NCBI GenBank assembly: GCA_015478765.1 | Contig: JADMKR010000250.1 | Span: 1 to 10,075 of the forward strand | Length of the DNA stretch: 10,075 nt | Direction: 5' to 3' | DNA from: Flavobacterium sp. | Lineage (GTDB): Bacteria; Bacteroidota; Bacteroidia; Flavobacteriales; Flavobacteriaceae | In this document: in pieces, positions 7,514-10,075 of the stretch | Layout: each line of letters starts with the position of its first letter | Numbering within the stretch: the stretch's first letter is position 1 | The notes under the pieces: generated by a model | What the model was told of the DNA's origin: nothing | The model's database searches: none | What the model saw: only the letters and a program-made list of their open reading frames with translations | Position numbers and translations under genes: made by a program

Positions 7514-7814
7514 ACATTTCAACTTCTTTGTTTTTTTCGAAAAAGTTTACGTAAAAAAATTTGCTCTCGTCGAGATCGAGCTCTTGTAGCGTGGCGCGCA
7601 TCAATTCTATTTTCTCATCTGAAACTTTTTGCGACATTTTTAAAAATTCTATAAAATGCGGTAGATTGTCAAATTTAAAACTTAGCGGAGTATTTAATGA
7701 ATATGGTGTGATGTTGAAATCAAGTGTTTTGCCGCCCGAATTTTCTTCTGAGGGAATCTGATGGAAGCCTTCTTTAACTAATGCGGCTATAATGGGTTTA
7801 AATGTGTCATTCAT
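7512..7814 (-). CDS. Hypothetical protein (100 aa)
   Basis: The ATG at 7814 gives 100 residues, acidic overall, without signal peptide or membrane segment. The N-terminal helix (NDTFKPIIAALVKEGFHQIP) is followed by a strand-rich part with SGGKTLDFNITPYSLNTPLSFKFD, then helices HFIEFLKMSQKVSDEKIELMRATLQEL and a final strand FFYVNFFEKN. No catalytic or metal-binding motif is visible and I do not recognise the family. It shares a bidirectional terminator with the convergent lipocalin-like gene and is divergent from the first truncated haemoglobin gene. A -7 box lies about 50 nt upstream. The coding frame is intact and flanked by regulatory signals on both sides, which supports a real gene. Confidence 0.72.
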   Translation of the reverse strand: MNDTFKPIIAALVKEGFHQIPSEENSGGKTLDFNITPYSLNTPLSFKFDNLPHFIEFLKMSQKVSDEKIELMRATLQELDLDESKFFYVNFFEKNKEVEM

Positions 7815-7863
7815 AAGTTGTAAATTTGTTTGCGATAAAAAACTGGTCGGCTACGCTAATTTA

Positions 7864-7871
7864 CAAAAATA
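7864..7871 (-). promoter_or_regulatory. Putative -7 promoter element of the 100-aa protein gene
   Basis: On the minus strand the bases read TATTTTTG, an exact TAnnTTTG match. No TTTG is seen at the -33 distance. The leader would be about 45 nt. Confidence 0.33.
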
Positions 7872-7930
7872 AGCTGCCAATTTCCAGTTGTTATCGAGAT
7901 TAACCACAAGATTTATATCTGTTTTATAAA

Positions 7931-8323
7931 ATGATGAAAGATATTGCCGGGCGAGCCGACGTCGCCGTTATTGTACACGACTTTTACACAAAGGTCAGGG
8001 CCGACGAATTGCTTGGGCCCATATTTAATGAAGTCATCTCAGATTGGGATGAGCATTTGGAAAGGCTGATAGATTTTTGGGAAATGAGTTTGTTTGGAGG
8101 CCGGAAATATACAGGCAATCCGCTAACGGCGCATCAATCGGCAGATGATAAAGTAGGTAATGTGATCACGCCTTATCACTTCGGCACTTGGCTAAACCTG
8201 TGGTTCGAAACAATTGAATCACATTTCGAAGGTGACAATGCAACTATAATGAAACGTCGGGCGCGGAAGATGCAAACTCCAATTATGATCGCCATATTTG
8301 AAAACCGGCAAGGGAAAGTGTAA
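7931..8323 (+). CDS. Group III truncated haemoglobin (first copy)
   Basis: A 130-residue single-domain globin with the features of group III (TrHbIII/P) such as Campylobacter jejuni Ctb: FY with Tyr B10 (Y19), KVRADELLGPIF, then WDEHLERLIDFW with the distal His E7 (H42) and Leu at E11 (L46), YTGNPLTAH with the proximal haem-binding His F8 (H68), and HFGTWLNLWFET with Trp G8 (W87). Assignments come from a by-eye alignment to Ctb. These proteins bind O2 and NO with high affinity and are linked to nitrosative stress or microaerobic O2 handling. The first of two ATGs (7931) is used because it aligns residue for residue with the second copy at 9375. The two copies are about 58% identical (74 of 128 positions, counted by hand, gap free). 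A weak -7-like TATATCTG is at 7914-7921. No terminator separates it from the regulator gene 97 bp downstream. Confidence 0.93.
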   Translation: MMKDIAGRADVAVIVHDFYTKVRADELLGPIFNEVISDWDEHLERLIDFWEMSLFGGRKYTGNPLTAHQSADDKVGNVITPYHFGTWLNLWFETIESHFEGDNATIMKRRARKMQTPIMIAIFENRQGKV

Positions 8324-8420
8324 TTTGCAATTGTCAGCCAAAGAGAAATCTGCCAGTAAATAATAAAGTTGGCTGATGTAATTAATCCAGGTTAAGCCTG
8401 GTCGAATAATAGAATCCATT
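8324..8420. repeat. Inverted repeats in the gap between globin and regulator
   Basis: The 97-bp gap holds a perfect 8-bp inverted repeat, TCAGCCAA (8334-8341) and TTGGCTGA (8369-8376), with a 27-nt spacer, and then a 5-bp palindrome CCAGG/CCTGG with a 5-nt spacer (8387-8401) ending 19 nt before the regulator ATG. Neither is followed by a T run, so they do not look like terminators; an operator or an RNA structure is possible. Confidence 0.5.
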
Positions 8421-9014
8421 ATGATTGATGAAAAAATATTGAGCCAGTTTGGTGCCGATACCAAAAAATATTCTAAAGGTGACCGGATTTTTAGTCAGGG
8501 CGATGAAGCTCGATATTATTTTCAGATGGTTTCGGGCGAGGTCAAAATGAATAATTATAATGATGACGGGAAGGAATTTCTGCAGGGGATCTTCACTCAT
8601 ACCGATAGTTTCGGAGAGCCGCCGTTACTCATCGACGAGCGTTATCCGGCGAATGCCGAAGCACTGTCCGATGTAGTGTTGTGGCAATTGCCAAAACAAG
8701 CTTTTTTTGAAATGCAGCGTAAAGTGCCCGAAGCCGCAATAGCAATCGGAAAGCGGCTGGCCCAGCGGCTGTACTACAAATCCATCATGGCTTCCGAAAT
8801 ATCATCACAGGATCCCGAACATCGGTTACTGAAACTAATAGACTACCTCAAAAAGAACATCGGCACTAAAGGCGGTGGCGCATTCGAAGTAAATTTAACC
8901 CGCCAACAATTGGCCGATTTGACCGGTTTGCGTGTCGAAACGGTAATTCGGGCCATTAAAAATCTCGAACGTAAAGGCCACCTAAAAATCGATCATCGGA
9001 AAATACTGCGATAA
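8421..9014 (+). CDS. Crp/Fnr-family transcriptional regulator
   Basis: The 197-residue protein has an N-terminal cyclic-nucleotide-binding-type barrel (~10-100, with KGDRIFSQGDEARYYFQMVSGEVK and FGEPPLL), a dimerisation helix (~103-127) and a C-terminal winged helix-turn-helix (~157-192). The recognition helix is LRVETVIRAIKNLERKG: E173 and R177 match CRP E181 and R185, while V172 stands where CRP has R180 and FNR has Val. There is no cysteine at all, so no FNR-type [4Fe-4S] cluster. In the phosphate-binding cassette the CRP residues R82 and S83 are replaced by P76 and A77, so ordinary cAMP binding is unlikely. The signal may be haem/NO or another ligand; this is inferred. It lies between two globin genes, and a matching palindrome (9021-9040) begins 7 nt after its stop. 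Confidence 0.93.
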   Translation: MIDEKILSQFGADTKKYSKGDRIFSQGDEARYYFQMVSGEVKMNNYNDDGKEFLQGIFTHTDSFGEPPLLIDERYPANAEALSDVVLWQLPKQAFFEMQRKVPEAAIAIGKRLAQRLYYKSIMASEISSQDPEHRLLKLIDYLKKNIGTKGGGAFEVNLTRQQLADLTGLRVETVIRAIKNLERKGHLKIDHRKILR

Positions 9015-9020
9015 TTTCCG

Positions 9021-9040
9021 TTTATGATTTAACTCATAAA
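9021..9040. promoter_or_regulatory. Crp/Fnr-type operator palindrome
   Basis: TTTATGA (9021-9027) and TCATAAA (9034-9040) are perfect inverted repeats with a 6-bp spacer, the geometry of Crp/Fnr sites (TGTGA-N6-TCACA in E. coli CRP). The GA/TC core suits the conserved Glu and Arg of the adjacent regulator; A instead of G at the second base of the TGTGA half-site suits its Val in place of CRP R180. Its centre is about 41 bp upstream of the transcription start inferred from the -7 box at 9061-9068, i.e. a class II activator position. Confidence 0.7.
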
Positions 9041-9060
9041 TAGGAGGCATCCCCGAGCTG

Positions 9061-9068
9061 TAATTTTA
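9061..9068 (+). promoter_or_regulatory. Putative activator-dependent -7 element of the membrane protein-globin operon
   Basis: TAATTTTA is one mismatch from TAnnTTTG and lies 22 nt before the ATG at 9091. There is no TTTG in the -33 region, which is where the palindrome at 9021-9040 ends, as expected for a promoter that needs an activator. Confidence 0.45.
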
Positions 9069-9090
9069 CACCCATAAAATAATTACACTC

Positions 9091-9375
9091 ATGGAAACAT
9101 ATAGCAGATTTTTTAGATCTTTCGAAGAAAGCTTTTTCGCAACTACAACAATTTCTATTCTGGCACATAGCTGCCTGGGCGGTGCCGCTGCAATGGCGGT
9201 GTTGATGAATGGCACAGGAATGATTCAGATGGTTCAACTTTTCCTGGTGGTGGCTGTCTGCATGTTATTTAATGGATCGGTACTTTCACAGCAAAAACCG
9301 AAAGTTGTGTTCAATCTTCTGATAGTCGGTACTATCGTAAATACATTGCTTGCGACCTATAATTTCGTTTATTAA
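9091..9375 (+). CDS. Small three-helix membrane protein, cotranscribed with truncated haemoglobin
   Basis: A 94-residue protein with a short aromatic, charged N-terminus (METYSRFFRSFEESFF) and three predicted membrane helices: ~17-39 (TTTISILAHSCLGGAAAMAVLM), ~43-65 (MIQMVQLFLVVAVCMLFNGS) and ~71-93. Only a short basic loop (QQKPK, 67-71) separates helices 2 and 3. Helix 1 carries a His-Ser-Cys (H26, C28) and helix 2 a Cys (C57), which could bind haem or a metal, but this is speculation. I do not recognise a named family. Its TAA stop shares its last A with the ATG of the following globin (TAATG), so the two are translationally coupled and probably needed in fixed ratio. A Crp/Fnr-like palindrome and -7 box precede it. 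No Shine-Dalgarno sequence precedes the ATG at 9091. Confidence 0.83.
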   Translation: METYSRFFRSFEESFFATTTISILAHSCLGGAAAMAVLMNGTGMIQMVQLFLVVAVCMLFNGSVLSQQKPKVVFNLLIVGTIVNTLLATYNFVY

Positions 9376-9761
9376 TGCTAAAGAAGATTACCGATAGGGC
9401 CGATGTAGCTCTACTGGTCGATCGATTCTACGCCAAGGTCAGACAAGATGAGGTAATTGGGCCGATATTTAACGGTCTCATTTCCGATTGGGAAGAGCAC
9501 CTCGAGAAGCTGACGGGTTTCTGGACAATGAACCTATTCGGTACCAAATCCTATTCGGGCAATCCGATGACGGCACATCAACACGCCGATGACGCAACCG
9601 GATCCCAAATCAGTCTGTATCATTTTAAAATCTGGCTGCACTATTGGTTTGAAACGATCGACGAGCACTACGAAGGTGAAAATGCCGAAACACTGAAACG
9701 CCGCGCCGAAAAAATGCATATTAATTTAATGGCAAAAATTTTGGAACACCGTAATAACTAA
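9375..9761 (+). CDS. Group III truncated haemoglobin (second copy)
   Basis: A 128-residue group III truncated haemoglobin with every haem-pocket residue at the same number as the first copy: Tyr B10 (Y19), His E7 (H42), Leu E11 (L46), proximal His F8 (H68) and Trp G8 (W87). The N-terminal half (RADVALLVDRFYAKVRQDE) and the GNPMTAHQ segment are nearly unchanged; the most divergent parts are the F/G region (after HQHADD) and the C-terminus, which ends in KILEHRNN. Its ATG overlaps the stop of the membrane protein gene by one base, so it is the second gene of a two-gene unit under the palindrome-linked promoter. A terminator follows directly. O2/NO binding is expected from the family; physiological role is inferred. 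Confidence 0.94.
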   Translation: MLKKITDRADVALLVDRFYAKVRQDEVIGPIFNGLISDWEEHLEKLTGFWTMNLFGTKSYSGNPMTAHQHADDATGSQISLYHFKIWLHYWFETIDEHYEGENAETLKRRAEKMHINLMAKILEHRNN

Positions 9762-9764
9762 TCA

Positions 9765-9796
9765 AAAATGCCGCAGGATAGCGGCATTTTAATTTT
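9765..9796 (+). terminator. Rho-independent terminator of the globin block
   Basis: A perfect 10-bp stem, 9765-9774 with 9781-9790 (GC-rich core ATGCCGC/GCGGCAT), around a 6-nt loop and followed by TTTTAATTTT. It starts 4 nt after the globin stop codon. Confidence 0.88.
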
Positions 9797-9857
9797 AAAC
9801 ATGTTTCTCATTTTTTTCTTTAAAAGATAAGAAGTGAAAAGATGTACGATTATTTTA

Positions 9858-9883
9858 AAAGAGCCGTCAACCGACGGCTCTTT
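9858..9883 (-). terminator. Rho-independent terminator after tRNA-Arg
   Basis: A perfect 11-bp stem (9858-9868 with 9873-9883) around a 4-nt loop. On the minus strand it runs into TTTTAAAATAAT, and it ends 1 nt after the tRNA-Arg 3' end, so it fits the tRNA transcript better than anything on the plus strand, where the T run is only three bases. Confidence 0.8.
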
Positions 9884-9884
9884 G

Positions 9885-9956
9885 TGATCCCGCCAAGAAT
9901 CGAACTTGGATCTAAAGTTTAGGAAACTTCTATTCTATCCGTTGAACTACGGGACC
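9885..9956 (-). tRNA. tRNA-Arg (anticodon CCU)
   Basis: On the minus strand 72 nt fold into a cloverleaf: 7-bp acceptor (GGTCCCG with CGGGATC, one G-T pair), D stem GTTC/GAAT, anticodon stem GAAGT/ACTTT with 7-nt loop TTCCTAA giving anticodon CCU, T stem CCAAG/CTTGG with loop TTCGATT, and discriminator A. It reads AGG codons. CCA is not encoded (ACAAAG follows). Confidence 0.93.
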
Positions 9957-9963
9957 TGAAAAT

Positions 9964-9992
9964 AAAAAAGGCCATCATTTCTGATAGCCTTT
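9964..9992 (-). terminator. Terminator hairpin between tRNA-Asn and tRNA-Arg
   Basis: On the minus strand 9992-9982 pairs with 9977-9967 (11 bp, one T-G wobble) around a 4-nt loop, followed by a T run (9964-9969). It occupies most of the 43-nt gap between the two tRNA genes. On the plus strand it is also followed by a T-rich stretch. Confidence 0.75.
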
Positions 9993-9999
9993 CTTTTTG

Positions 10000-10073
10000 C
10001 TCCCCCTCTTGGGCTCGAACCAAGGACCCTCTGATTAACAGTCAGATGCTCTAACCAACTGAGCTAAGGAGGA
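10000..10073 (-). tRNA. tRNA-Asn (anticodon GUU)
   Basis: On the minus strand 74 nt form a complete cloverleaf: acceptor TCCTCCT/AGGGGGA, D arm AGCTCAGTTGGTTAGAGCA-like (10 region onward), anticodon stem TCTGA/TCAGA with loop CTGTTAA giving GUU, T arm CTTGG-TTCGAGC-CCAAG, and discriminator G as usual for tRNA-Asn. CCA is not encoded. Confidence 0.95.
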
Positions 10074-10075
10074 AG

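Noticed and set aside
7891..7910. Possible Crp/Fnr-like site upstream of the first globin (GA-N7-CA spacing kept)
   Set aside because: The half-sites match the 9021-9040 palindrome poorly (about half of positions), and the centre lies too close to the inferred start for activation. It remains possible as a repressor site but is not supported.
8219..8600. Minus-strand open frames across the end of the first globin and the start of the regulator
   Set aside because: They overlap two clear plus-strand genes, and their translations show no domain or signal peptide.
9042..9047. Perfect AGGAGG Shine-Dalgarno-like sequence
   Set aside because: No ATG, GTG or TTG lies within a usable distance in a frame with an open reading frame; it is too far from the ATG at 9091.
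1..10075. Insertion sequences, CRISPR arrays, attachment sites
   Set aside because: No transposase, integrase, regularly spaced repeats or direct repeats flanking the tRNA genes were seen; the tRNA genes are at the window edge, so an island beyond 10075 cannot be excluded.

Overview
The window looks like a piece of a Flavobacteriia chromosome (Bacteroidota, probably Flavobacteriaceae). The evidence is a secreted CUB-domain protein with a type IX secretion (Por) tail, an Mfd and a short-chain threonine-dehydrogenase-like enzyme whose sequences read as flavobacterial, lipoproteins with acidic residues after the lipid-carrying cysteine, near absence of Shine-Dalgarno sequences, and several -7 boxes of the Bacteroidota type TAnnTTTG. 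No mobile element, CRISPR array or rRNA was seen.

Layout. 1-626 (+) is the 3' end of a CUB/T9SS secreted protein, closed by a strong hairpin terminator. 689-4638 (-) is a two-gene operon: a small lipoprotein and mfd, the latter with a TTG start 2 nt after the lipoprotein stop. 4790-5731 (+) is an NAD-dependent epimerase-fold enzyme resembling L-threonine 3-dehydrogenase. It abuts, stop to stop, an exported SnoaL/NTF2-like protein (5732-6232, -). 6328-6657 (-) is an unknown small protein whose terminator overlaps the promoter of the SnoaL-like gene. 6936-7451 (+) is a lipocalin-like lipoprotein that shares a bidirectional terminator with an unknown 100-residue protein (7512-7814, -).

7931-9761 (+) is the most interesting block: group III truncated haemoglobin, Crp/Fnr-family regulator, a 94-residue three-helix membrane protein, and a second group III truncated haemoglobin. 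The membrane protein and second globin overlap by one base. A perfect 7-bp inverted repeat with a 6-bp spacer sits about 41 bp upstream of the inferred start of their transcript, the usual place for a class II Crp/Fnr activator. The regulator has no cysteine and lacks the cAMP-contact Arg/Ser, so neither an FNR-type Fe-S cluster nor canonical cAMP binding is expected. Together this looks like a self-contained haem/gas (O2 or NO) response module; the role of the membrane protein is unknown.

9858-10073 (-) carries tRNA-Asn(GUU) and tRNA-Arg(CCU), with a terminator hairpin between them and another after tRNA-Arg. Neither tRNA encodes CCA.
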